NCBI GenBank assembly: GCA_934090935.1
Contig: CAKOKD010000014.1
Span: 1-15,147 of the forward strand
Reading direction: 5' to 3'
Origin: an uncultured Bacilli bacterium
GTDB lineage: Bacteria; Bacillota_I; Bacilli_A; RF39; UBA660
Length of the DNA: 15,147 nt
Positions 1 to 6,447 of this stretch are shown in pieces; positions within the stretch are counted from its first letter, which is position 1; every line of letters starts with the position of its first letter. A program made the translations under genes and the position numbers. The notes beneath the pieces are model-generated. The model did no database searches, had not been told where the DNA came from, and saw only the letters and a list, made by a program, of their open reading frames with translations.

Positions 1-91
1 CAATGGCGTACTTGCGGGTCAGTTCAACTTCAATAGGAACACAGGTGGTGTCAATTCGAACATCGGGTTCCGCCTTGTACTCTCAGACTAA
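1..91 (+). repeat. DGR template or variable repeat (3' end, readable as C-type-lectin/FGE-fold C-terminus)
   Basis: Bases 2-91 are open in one frame for 29 codons and end at TAA (89-91) with the residues NIGFRLVLSD. This ending is typical of the formylglycine-enzyme-like/C-type lectin domains that DGRs diversify. The stretch is about 49% G+C in a genome near 28%. Six of 29 codons are AAC or AAT, the codon type used at mutable positions in template repeats, and the last part (64-78) has no adenine, as expected of the initiation-of-homing end. A DGR RT and Avd lie downstream. Whether this is TR or the VR end of the target gene cannot be settled, because the partner copy is outside the window. 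The Asn-codon density and the absence of any other TR candidate near the RT slightly favour TR. Confidence 0.7.
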
Positions 92-319
92 AGTATATAA
101 GTCGTACTTCACTTAAATAAAGGTAATAAAATAAGTTGTATTGTTTACCATTTGTCTACGGACTTTATTTTCGTGGTTATTTTAGAAATTTATGACCTTT
201 CTACTATGTAGAATAAAATAAGAGTGTTTCCGGTTTTTGGTTAGTAGCAAAATGGTGAATACCAAAAACACATTAAAAGTGGTTCATCCACTTTTTTCGC
301 GGTTAAAGGAGGTGGAAAA
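92..319 (+). other. Structured DGR leader/spacer between repeat and accessory operon
   Basis: This 228-bp stretch has no convincing ORF. It holds a small stem (200-204 with 208-212), a 9-bp stem GTTTTTGGT/ACCAAAAAC (233-241 with 261-269) with a 19-nt loop, and a terminator-like hairpin at 275-297. A near-perfect Shine-Dalgarno AAAGGAGGTG (305-314) precedes the ATG at 320. In the Bordetella phage DGR a spacer downstream of TR is needed for cDNA synthesis. If 1-91 is TR, this would be the equivalent segment, which is inference. No clear promoter was found between the hairpin and the ATG. Confidence 0.5.
275..297 (+). terminator. Intrinsic-terminator-like hairpin upstream of the DGR operon
   Basis: The stem AAAAGTGG (275-282) pairs with CCACTTTT (288-295) around the loop TTCAT, and the T-run is 292-297. 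It lies only 23 bp before the ATG of the first accessory gene, so it either ends the repeat/leader transcript or works as an attenuator that RT-operon transcripts must read through. Confidence 0.65.
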
Positions 320-697
320 ATGAGTGTGATATATCAAAAATATTTGCAATTAAAAAATAGCGATCCCAACAAATTATATCTATTTAAATCTGGGAAATTT
401 TATATTTTTGTTGGTGATGATTGCGATACAATAAACAACTATGTTGTCTTAAAGAAAGTTAAGTTTTCTAATGAAGCATATAAGTGTGGATTTCCATCAA
501 ATGTTTTAGATGAATACTTGAGAGTGTTTAAGAATCATAATCTATCTGTTCAAGTTGTTGAAAGTACTAATCCGACTGATGCTGATATTAAAAGTGTTCG
601 TGATAAACTTATGAAAGTCGATCTTGATTCAATAACACCAATTGAGGCGATGAATATATTAAAAGATGTAAAGGAGAAACTTATAAATGAAGTCTAG
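320..697 (+). CDS. MutS-like (MSL) DGR accessory protein: MutS domain I plus MutS C-terminal tail
   Basis: This 125-aa protein resembles the mismatch-binding N-terminal domain of MutS. Residues 5-82 carry QKYLQLK, a LYLFKSGKFY segment aligning with MutS FFRMGDFYELF, GDDCD, a CGFPS segment aligning with GIPYH, and LSVQVVE aligning with VAICEQ. A short tail (101-122, DLDSITPIEAMNIL) matches the extreme C-terminus of MutS (LTPxxALxxLxxLK), so the clamp and ATPase domains are missing. MutS-like accessory ORFs are, to my knowledge, reported in some DGRs. The ATG at 320 follows an ideal Shine-Dalgarno. The gene overlaps avd by 11 bp and so belongs to the RT operon. Its role is unknown; binding of mismatched or bulged nucleic acid during mutagenic homing is a guess. 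The aromatic Phe-x-Glu element of MutS appears altered here (KFYIF). Confidence 0.75.
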   Translation: MSVIYQKYLQLKNSDPNKLYLFKSGKFYIFVGDDCDTINNYVVLKKVKFSNEAYKCGFPSNVLDEYLRVFKNHNLSVQVVESTNPTDADIKSVRDKLMKVDLDSITPIEAMNILKDVKEKLINEV

Positions 698-1046
698 TGT
701 TGAAGAAACACGTATATATCATATATATTTAGATTTTATTTTATATTTAGAGATGATTACAGAAAAGTACCCAACATCTACCAAGATGGGAATTGTTTCT
801 ACTATAAAGAATTCTTCATATGATGGTATTAAATATATATTGCTTGCATACAAAGCATTTGATAAAAAAGAAAAGCTAAAATATTTAAATGAGTTGGATA
901 TTAATTTAAAAATGCAAAGAGTTTTTGCTCGTATTTCATATAAAAGAAAATATATCAATATTAGAAATTATGAAGCGTGGAGCAGAAAGATTAATTTGAT
1001 CAGTATGTCTTTAGGAGGATGGATTAATTCGTGCCTAAGACAATAA
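687..1046 (+). CDS. avd: Avd-like DGR accessory variability protein (four-helix bundle)
   Basis: This 119-aa, basic, predicted all-helical protein has the layout of DGR Avd proteins: an N-terminal helix with YHIYLDFILYLE, a conserved Pro at the start of the next helix (EKYP, 26-29), a Leu-rich third helix, and the C-terminal signature of a helix ending in LGGW (109-112). Avd proteins form basic pentamers that bind the RT and TR RNA and are needed for cDNA priming and mutagenic homing. The start at 687 is preceded by AAGGAG (671-676). The gene overlaps the previous gene by 11 bp and the RT gene by 16 bp, so the three are translationally coupled. The family call rests on helix pattern, the LGGW ending and the neighbouring RT; overall identity to known Avd could not be measured. 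Confidence 0.78.
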   Translation: MKSSVEETRIYHIYLDFILYLEMITEKYPTSTKMGIVSTIKNSSYDGIKYILLAYKAFDKKEKLKYLNELDINLKMQRVFARISYKRKYINIRNYEAWSRKINLISMSLGGWINSCLRQ

Positions 1047-2059
1047 AAAATATATTTTTTGAAAAACTTACATTTGAAAATATGTTGAATGCACATATTC
1101 GTGCATCTAAAGGCAAAAGATTGAAAAAAGAAGTTATTATATTTGATATGGATTTAGAATCCAATATTATTAGGATTGTTGATGAAATTAAAAATGGAGT
1201 GTATAAATTTGGAGAATATCGTGAGTTTATCATATATGAACCGAAAGAAAGAGTTATAAAGTCTCTTCCATATCGGGATAGAATTGTTCATCAATGGTAT
1301 GTTGAAGAATTTATAAAACCTTATTTTATGAAGAGATTTATCAATGATACTTATGCGTGTCTTGATGAAAGAGGTACTCATAAAGCTGTTTATAATGTAC
1401 AAATGCAGATGAGGAAAGCCCGCAGAATGTATGGTGAAAGTTATTACGTTTTAAAAACGGATATTAAAAAATATTTCTATAGCATTGATAAAAACATACT
1501 TATTAATATCTTATCAAAAAGAATTAAAGATAAGAAACTTTTAGAATTCAGCAAAGTCATTTTGGATGATGGTAATGATGTAGGTATTCCAATCGGAAAC
1601 TATACAAGTCAATTTTTTGCAAATATATATCTTAATGAACTCGATCATTATGTAAAGGATGAACTTAAGGTGAAATTCTATACAAGATATATGGATGATC
1701 AGATATTTCTTTTAAAGGATAAATTGGAGGCCAAGAGAGTACTCAGTCTTGTTCGCTTATTTATTAATGATAATTTAAATTTGAATTTGAATGAAAAGAG
1801 TAAATATTTTCCTAATTATAAGGGAATAGATTTCTGTGGATATATTATATATGATTCACATATTATTCTTAGAAAGAGGTTTAAAAACAAATTTAAAAAG
1901 AACATTAGATTTTGGGCAAAATTAAAAAGAGAAGATGCCTTATATGATAAGAAATTTTTAATGTCATATAATTCTTTTTTAGGGCATGCATCTCATACTA
2001 ATTCATATAATTATGTTAAGAAAATAAAACAGGTGATGAAGGATAAGAATATCACTTGA
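1031..2059 (+). CDS. DGR-type reverse transcriptase
   Basis: This 342-aa RNA-directed DNA polymerase has the ordered RT motifs SLPYRDRIVHQ (79-89), FINDTYAC (103-110), KTDIKKYFYSID with catalytic D144, GIPIGNYTSQ (185-194), RYMDD with catalytic D222/D223, and KGIDFCGYII (264-273). The IGNYTSQ motif is decisive: DGR RTs carry (I/V/L)GxxxSQ where group II intron, retron and retroviral enzymes have QGxxxSP, and this change is linked to low fidelity at template adenines. There is no maturase or HNH domain and the length suits a DGR RT. Translation starts at GTG 1031, with AGGAGG at 1013-1018 and a 16-bp overlap with avd. The stop is TGA. Base composition matches the surrounding genes. Confidence 0.93.
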   Translation: MPKTIKNIFFEKLTFENMLNAHIRASKGKRLKKEVIIFDMDLESNIIRIVDEIKNGVYKFGEYREFIIYEPKERVIKSLPYRDRIVHQWYVEEFIKPYFMKRFINDTYACLDERGTHKAVYNVQMQMRKARRMYGESYYVLKTDIKKYFYSIDKNILINILSKRIKDKKLLEFSKVILDDGNDVGIPIGNYTSQFFANIYLNELDHYVKDELKVKFYTRYMDDQIFLLKDKLEAKRVLSLVRLFINDNLNLNLNEKSKYFPNYKGIDFCGYIIYDSHIILRKRFKNKFKKNIRFWAKLKREDALYDKKFLMSYNSFLGHASHTNSYNYVKKIKQVMKDKNIT

Positions 2060-2065
2060 AAAGCG

Positions 2066-2094
2066 AATAGACTAGTAAAAAAGTCTATTTTTTT
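2066..2094 (+). terminator. Intrinsic terminator after the reverse transcriptase gene
   Basis: AATAGAC (2066-2072) pairs with GTCTATT (2083-2089) around a 10-nt loop, and the T-run covers 2088-2094. It begins 7 bp after the RT stop codon and would close the DGR operon. Confidence 0.7.
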
Positions 2095-2156
2095 ATGGGA
2101 ATCTAAATTTTCTATTACGCAAAAATGAAAAAAATTGAAAAATGCGTAATAGAATG
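2067..2156 (+). repeat. 90-bp direct repeat, copy 1 (terminator + inverted repeat + active promoter)
   Basis: This is nearly identical (87/90 without gaps) to 3410-3499. In order it contains a terminator hairpin (2066-2094), a spacer, and a 12-bp perfect inverted repeat TTCTATTACGCA (2110-2121)/TGCGTAATAGAA (2143-2154). The ATPase gene lies between the two copies. Copy 1 contains the -35 of the ATPase promoter. Confidence 0.95.
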
Positions 2157-2163
2157 ATATACT
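2110..2163 (+). promoter_or_regulatory. ATPase promoter with overlapping inverted-repeat operator
   Basis: A -35 box TTGAAA (2135-2140) and a -10 box TATACT (2158-2163) are separated by exactly 17 bp. The right arm of the 12-bp inverted repeat (2143-2154) fills the spacer and the left arm (2110-2121) lies upstream of -35, so a bound protein would cover the promoter. Predicted transcription starts near 2170, only about 13 nt before the likely ATG at 2183. The regulator is unknown; autoregulation by the adjacent ATPase is possible but not shown. Confidence 0.65.
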
Positions 2164-2182
2164 TATTATGGTGATGAATTTA

Positions 2183-3379
2183 ATGAAGATAATAGAAAGA
2201 GAGAGATATTTAAATAAACTAATAAATGTTATTGGAACTCCTGACATAAAGGTAATTACTGGTGTTAGACGTAGTGGTAAATCGAAATTATTAGAAAAAT
2301 TTAAGGAATATTTAGAAAAAAATAAGGATAATAACATAATTCATATCAATTTTAATATTAGAGATTTTGATGACCTTAGAGATGCTAATAGTTTATATAA
2401 TTTTATTAATGATCAATATGAAAGCAATAAGCAAAATATAGTTTTAATAGATGAAGTTCAAATGTGTGATGATTTTGAAAAAGCAATTAATTGGCTTCAT
2501 GCTTTAGAAAAATATGATATTTATATTACTGGATCTAATGCATTTTTGTTATCAAGCGATTTAGCAACATTATTTACAGGTAGAACTTTTGAAATTGAGA
2601 TGTATCCGTTTTCTTTTGAAGAATTTTGTAGATATTATAATTATACTGATTTAAACGATTCTTTTGATAAATATGTACTAGAGGGTGGAATGTCTGGTTC
2701 TTATCTTTATAAAACTAATGAAGAAAAATATTTATATTTAAAGGATATTTATAATGCTTTAGTAATAAGAGATATTAAACAAAAATATGGAATTAGAAAT
2801 ACTAAACTATTAGATGACTTAAGCGATTTTCTTATGGATAATATATCTAATATAGTTTCATCAAGAAGTATAGCAAATGAAATATCTAAAAATCATGAAA
2901 ATGCTGTAAGCGATAAAACTATAAATGCTTATATCAAATATTTATGCAGCGCTTTTGCTTTTTATAAGGTTAGAAGATATGACATTCAAGGCAAAAAATA
3001 TTTATCTTCACAAGACAAATACTATTTAGTTGATCCATCATTTAAATATGCGATGATAGGTACTAAGAATATGAACTATGGAAGAATATACGAAAATTTA
3101 GTTGCGATTGAATTAAAAAGACGTGGTTATGAAGTGTATGTTGGTATGCTTTATAATAAAGAAATAGATTTTGTTGCTATGAAAAAAGATGAAAAGATAT
3201 ATATTCAAGTATCTGATGATATAAGTCGTGATGAAACATTTGAAAGGGAAGTTTCTCCATTGTTGCAAATCAAGGATGCTTATCCAAAAATGTTGATAGC
3301 AAGAACTAAACATGATGATTATCAATATGAGGGTATTCAAATTATTGATATAGCTAATTGGTTATACAATAAGGATTAG
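2183..3379 (+). CDS. AAA+ ATPase with DUF4143 (PD-(D/E)XK-like) C-terminus
   Basis: This 398-aa protein belongs to the common AAA_14/DUF4143 family of unknown biological role. Walker A is GVRRSGKSKLL (27-37), Walker B is VLIDEVQ (87-93), and a sensor-like YITGSNAFLLSS follows. The C-terminal half carries a nuclease-fold-like core (YENLVAIELKRRGYEVYVG, then NKEIDFVA and IYIQVSD). The usual ExK catalytic lysine is replaced in the QVSD segment, so nuclease activity is doubtful. The start at 2183 is preferred over 2168: the predicted mRNA begins near 2170, and GGTGATG (2170-2176) then acts as Shine-Dalgarno. The gene is a single transcription unit bracketed by 90-bp direct repeats, which suggests a cassette that moved in or was duplicated. 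These ATPases are often present in many copies in one genome (general knowledge). Confidence 0.85.
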   Translation: MKIIERERYLNKLINVIGTPDIKVITGVRRSGKSKLLEKFKEYLEKNKDNNIIHINFNIRDFDDLRDANSLYNFINDQYESNKQNIVLIDEVQMCDDFEKAINWLHALEKYDIYITGSNAFLLSSDLATLFTGRTFEIEMYPFSFEEFCRYYNYTDLNDSFDKYVLEGGMSGSYLYKTNEEKYLYLKDIYNALVIRDIKQKYGIRNTKLLDDLSDFLMDNISNIVSSRSIANEISKNHENAVSDKTINAYIKYLCSAFAFYKVRRYDIQGKKYLSSQDKYYLVDPSFKYAMIGTKNMNYGRIYENLVAIELKRRGYEVYVGMLYNKEIDFVAMKKDEKIYIQVSDDISRDETFEREVSPLLQIKDAYPKMLIARTKHDDYQYEGIQIIDIANWLYNKD

Positions 3380-3409
3380 TAAATTTATTTTAGGGTAGTT
3401 TTAAAAAAG

Positions 3410-3437
3410 ATAGACTAGTAAAAAAGTCTATTTTTTT
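3410..3437 (+). terminator. Intrinsic terminator after the ATPase gene
   Basis: The hairpin ATAGAC/GTCTAT with a 10-nt loop is followed by seven T residues. It lies within repeat copy 2, 30 bp after the ATPase stop. Confidence 0.7.
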
Positions 3438-3499
3438 ATGGGAATTTAAATTTTCTATTACGCAAAAATGAAAAAAAATTAAAAATGCGTAATAGAATG
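3410..3499 (+). repeat. 90-bp direct repeat, copy 2 (terminator + inverted repeat, promoter lost)
   Basis: This matches 2067-2156 at 87 of 90 positions. It carries the same terminator hairpin (ATAGAC 3410-3415 with GTCTAT 3426-3431, T-run 3431-3437) and a perfect 12-bp inverted repeat (left arm near 3453-3464, right arm TGCGTAATAGAA 3486-3497). The TTGAAA -35 of copy 1 is changed to TTAAAA, and the TATACT -10 just beyond the repeat is absent. Copy 2 therefore keeps terminator and operator but no promoter. Confidence 0.95.
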
Positions 3500-3546
3500 T
3501 TTAGATGAATTTACAAATCATTATTGCTTTTATAAAAAATTATATA

Positions 3547-3555
3547 TGATATAAT
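3547..3555 (+). promoter_or_regulatory. Extended -10 promoter for the accessory gene run
   Basis: TGATATAAT (3547-3555) is a perfect extended -10. A possible -35 TTGCTT (3524-3529) sits 20 bp upstream, wider than ideal but tolerable with the TGn element. Predicted start near 3562, 25 bp before the small ORF at 3587. Confidence 0.6.
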
Positions 3556-3586
3556 GAATATAGTCATTTTATTTAGGAGTTAGCGT

Positions 3587-3709
3587 ATGAAGAAAAGTAA
3601 TAATGGTATGAAGTTTATGGAAGCAGTTAAGTGCGTCTTTGATTACACAAAGGAATATAAGAAATGGTATATATTATCCTATATAAGCGATGGAAAATTA
3701 AAAAAATAA
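3587..3709 (+). CDS. Small ORF, 40 aa, unrecognised
   Basis: This short reading frame runs from ATG 3587 to TAA 3709. It is preceded by AGGAG (3575-3579) seven bases before the start and by a good extended -10 promoter, so it is likely translated. The product is basic and aromatic-rich (MKFMEAVKCVFDYTKEY then KKWYILSYI). The segment starting at the internal Met-8 faintly resembles the cytoplasmic N-terminus of DUF805 membrane proteins, but no membrane segments follow, so it may be the stump of a decayed gene. That resemblance is a weak impression. Confidence 0.5.
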   Translation: MKKSNNGMKFMEAVKCVFDYTKEYKKWYILSYISDGKLKK

Positions 3710-3764
3710 AATAATGGACCATAAATAATATAGCTTAATACATAACAACACTTAGGAGGAAATC

Positions 3765-4466
3765 ATGAGAGTAGTATTGGAAACAAATGAATTTGGTATA
3801 AAAGACATTAATTTAATTGAAGAAAATAAATGTTTATCGATAATAGTTAGAGGTACTGGCGACTTATATTGGGTTATTAGAAATGCTAAAATGAATATAG
3901 ATGAAAAATATTCTTATGATAGTTTTGAGATAACTAAAGAAAATTATCAAGTATATTCTTTATTCGAAGGATTGTTTTATGATATAAAAAAGATCAATAT
4001 TTTTGGTAAAGAAATTGAATATCCACCTTATGTAGAAACCGATGAGGAGAAAAGAGAATACTTAGAGAGATTAGAATCGGATAAAATGAACTATAGAATA
4101 TTTAATATATCGCATTATAATGATCTATATAATGAAGATGAAAAAACTATTACTTGGGTTTCTGATGAAACTGGATTTGAAGTAGCAAATAAAGTTTTAA
4201 TTCATAAATTAGACGATAGATTTTTAATAGAATTTAAAACTCAAACTAATATTGAAGAATATGAAATGGAAGATGATATTCCAGGAACAATGGGAATTAG
4301 ATTTCGTAATTCTGGAAGTAGATATATGCCTTTTAATGCAGTATTTATGAGAATGTTTAGAGAAATGCAAAATATTGATGATGTAAATGATTATGGACAT
4401 CAAATACATATGGAGGAATATCTATATGAAAAGAATAAAATGAAAAAATTGAGTTTTGATTCATAA
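3765..4466 (+). CDS. Hypothetical protein, 233 aa
   Basis: I do not recognise this protein. It is soluble (no signal peptide or membrane span), acidic and rich in aromatics. Its N-terminal 80 residues alternate hydrophobic and polar residues as in beta-strands (for example CLSIIVRGTGDLYWVIRNAK). A charged helix follows (DEEKREYLERLESDK, 93-107), then another beta-like region (DRFLIEFKTQT) and a C-terminal part with GIRFRNSGSRYMPFNAVF. The start is supported by AGGAGG (3754-3759). It lies 28 bp before the P-loop protein gene and probably shares its transcript. The ribosome binding site and codon use match the neighbours, so it is a real gene. Confidence 0.75.
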   Translation: MRVVLETNEFGIKDINLIEENKCLSIIVRGTGDLYWVIRNAKMNIDEKYSYDSFEITKENYQVYSLFEGLFYDIKKINIFGKEIEYPPYVETDEEKREYLERLESDKMNYRIFNISHYNDLYNEDEKTITWVSDETGFEVANKVLIHKLDDRFLIEFKTQTNIEEYEMEDDIPGTMGIRFRNSGSRYMPFNAVFMRMFREMQNIDDVNDYGHQIHMEEYLYEKNKMKKLSFDS

Positions 4467-4494
4467 GTAATAATATTAATAGAAAGGTAGAATT

Positions 4495-5298
4495 ATGAAA
4501 AATAGATTAATTATTGTAGAAGGTTTACCAACAAGTGGCAAAAGTACAACTGCTAAATATATCGCTGGTAAACTAAATTATAAATTTTTTGATGAAAGTG
4601 ATGAACTTCATCCTGCTGATTATATAAATTCAGCATATATAATGGAAAGTCAATTAGGTAATTTTTCTTCCCAAGAGCAAGATTTAATAATATCTAAATC
4701 TATAAAACGTGAAGATGGTTATATAGTTTCCCTTAAAGAATTTAAGGGTGAGTTGTTTGAAAAAATAATTCAATATAAAATATATGATTTTTTACCTTGG
4801 GATATTGAAAGAAAATTATTTCTTGGTAAATGGCAAGAGTTTATGGATAATGTATCTTCTAATTGTGTATTCAATTGTACATTTCTTCAAAATCCTATGT
4901 GTGAGGCTATGATAAGATTTGGATTTAGTTTAGATGATACATTTCAATATATTAAAGAAATATATAATATAATTAAGCCATTAAATCCAATAATTATATA
5001 TTTAAAGGTGGATAATATTGGAGAAAGCATAAGACGTGTAGTTCCTGAGAGAGGTAGTGGTTGGTTAAATGCGGTTATAGATTATCATTGTAATGGTGCG
5101 TATGGAAAAGAAAACAAATTAGAAGGCTTTGATGGTTATATTAAGGCTTTAGAGGAAAGGCAAAGAAGAGAGATATATATTTTAAAACATCTTGGTGTTA
5201 AACATATTATTCTTGAAAATGCAAATATAAATTGGAATCAAACATATAAAACAATTGATGATTATATTCATAACAATATTAATGAGGATGAAATCTAA
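4495..5298 (+). CDS. P-loop NTPase, nucleoside/small-molecule kinase-like
   Basis: This 267-aa cytoplasmic protein opens with a beta-strand and Walker A motif (LIIVEGLPTSGKST, G10-T18), followed by FDESDE, which resembles the second motif of deoxynucleoside- or zeta/chloramphenicol-phosphotransferase-type kinases. A central VFNCTFLQNP strand-turn and a basic segment ESIRRVVPERG (about 178-188) resemble a kinase LID with arginines near the phosphates. The substrate cannot be assigned. Such stand-alone P-loop kinases in Bacillota are usually annotated only as ATP-binding proteins. Start at 4495 follows GAAAGG. The gene is 2 bp upstream of the metallopeptidase gene, so the two are cotranscribed. 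Confidence 0.72.
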   Translation: MKNRLIIVEGLPTSGKSTTAKYIAGKLNYKFFDESDELHPADYINSAYIMESQLGNFSSQEQDLIISKSIKREDGYIVSLKEFKGELFEKIIQYKIYDFLPWDIERKLFLGKWQEFMDNVSSNCVFNCTFLQNPMCEAMIRFGFSLDDTFQYIKEIYNIIKPLNPIIIYLKVDNIGESIRRVVPERGSGWLNAVIDYHCNGAYGKENKLEGFDGYIKALEERQRREIYILKHLGVKHIILENANINWNQTYKTIDDYIHNNINEDEI

Positions 5299-5300
5299 TT

Positions 5301-6404
5301 ATGAAAAAATTGGTAAATAAGAGAAATATTTTAATTGTTGTAATCATGTTTCTTTTAGGATTAGGTTTAGTTTTTATATTAGTTTTGAGTGATAAAAAAG
5401 ATTCTGCTTTGAATAATAAAACTTATGAGAATACACAAGAAAAACCAATAGATAATGTTTCGACCACAGAAAATACTGAAGAAACTGAAATAGTGGAGGA
5501 AGAAAGCACTAAAATTACAAATACTGATAAAAAAAAGAATGAAGTTAATAATGTTGATAAAACCTCTAAATCAACTCAGGTAACCCAAACTAGCATCAAG
5601 AATAATACAACAAAAAGTAACATTGTTACAACGATCAAAACAAGTGAGAGTGTTTCATCAACAACTATAAAAACAGAAAAAACTTTGAGTCAAGAGAATA
5701 ATGACTTTAGAAATCAATTATTATCTAAATATGGTGTCATAGTGGGGTATAAAGATGAAGTCGATGGAGTATATAAAAACTCATATGCTTCACCTAGAAA
5801 AATTTATGATGATGAAGTAATTAGTTATAATTTAACTAAAATTGAAGATGCATTGAAAAAATATCCAAAATCATTTTTTAGTGAAATAAAAAATAAATGG
5901 AAACCTATTTCAATTTATTTGGTTGACTATATTAATGGTTATGCAGGAGGAGTTACTGATAATAACAATAGTTCAACATTAGTAATTTTAATTGTAGCAA
6001 CGCATTCTCCGAAATCTTCGATTTTGGAAAATACAGTGCATCATGAATTAATGCATGCAATAGATTGCTATTTTACTTCAAAAGGTATTTATAGTAGTTA
6101 CACTTTGGAACAAAGTATAGCAAAATATAATCCAGAAGGATTTAGTTATGGAGCTCAAGATAACAAATATGTTTATCTTTTAGATAATCCTTATTATTTT
6201 GTATCTAAATATGCTAAATCTGCATATAACGAAGATAGAGCAGAAATATTTTCTAATTTGATGTATAGAAGTACTGCACCGGCGTATTTAAAAGCTGGTC
6301 AGCCAATTAATGAAAAAGCAAAAGTAATAACAAACCAAATAAATCAAAACTTTACTTCTGCATCTTCTGGTAATAATAGATGGGATAAATTAGTAGCTCA
6401 CTAG
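5301..6404 (+). CDS. Membrane-anchored zinc metallopeptidase (gluzincin-like)
   Basis: This 367-aa protein has a basic N-terminus and one membrane segment (about 10-30: ILIVVIMFLLGLGLVFILVL), then a roughly 100-residue Thr/Ser/Glu/Lys-rich low-complexity stalk (about 35-130), and an extracellular peptidase domain. The zinc motif HELMH is at 248-252 and a second motif NEDRAE (310-315) supplies the likely third zinc ligand, an arrangement like anthrax lethal factor/Pro-Pro endopeptidase (ATLF) domains. It probably acts at the cell surface on proteins or peptides; the substrate is unknown. The start at 5301 is two bases after the previous stop, with GAGGATG (5284-5290) inside the previous gene as ribosome binding site. 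Whether the N-terminal segment is cleaved is unclear; no lipobox is seen. Confidence 0.82.
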   Translation: MKKLVNKRNILIVVIMFLLGLGLVFILVLSDKKDSALNNKTYENTQEKPIDNVSTTENTEETEIVEEESTKITNTDKKKNEVNNVDKTSKSTQVTQTSIKNNTTKSNIVTTIKTSESVSSTTIKTEKTLSQENNDFRNQLLSKYGVIVGYKDEVDGVYKNSYASPRKIYDDEVISYNLTKIEDALKKYPKSFFSEIKNKWKPISIYLVDYINGYAGGVTDNNNSSTLVILIVATHSPKSSILENTVHHELMHAIDCYFTSKGIYSSYTLEQSIAKYNPEGFSYGAQDNKYVYLLDNPYYFVSKYAKSAYNEDRAEIFSNLMYRSTAPAYLKAGQPINEKAKVITNQINQNFTSASSGNNRWDKLVAH

Positions 6405-6411
6405 AAAAAAG

Positions 6412-6441
6412 TTGCTCTCTATATAATTAATATGCTATTAT
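6412..6441 (+). promoter_or_regulatory. Promoter of the Ig-like lipoprotein gene
   Basis: TTGCTC (6412-6417) and TATTAT (6436-6441) are 18 bp apart, and TGC (6433-6435) gives an extended -10. Predicted transcription start is near 6448, exactly where the 5' hairpin begins. Confidence 0.6.
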
Positions 6442-6447
6442 GAATGT

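Noticed and set aside
719..1402. Minus-strand ORFs opposite avd and the RT gene, and similar antisense frames elsewhere
   Set aside because: They are short, rich in Phe/Ile/Ser as expected from antisense of AT-rich genes, and lack ribosome binding sites.
1031..2059. Reverse transcriptase as a group II intron or retron enzyme
   Set aside because: The QGxxxSP motif is replaced by IGNYTSQ, no maturase/HNH region follows, no intron domain V or msr/msd-like RNA was recognised, and an Avd gene overlaps it.
2168..2182. Upstream ATG 2168 as start of the ATPase
   Set aside because: It lies at or before the predicted transcription start and has no ribosome binding site; ATG 2183 has GGTGATG six bases upstream.
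2067..3499. The 90-bp repeats as a CRISPR array or as insertion-sequence ends
   Set aside because: There are only two copies 1.3 kb apart in direct orientation, with no spacers, transposase or target-site duplication.
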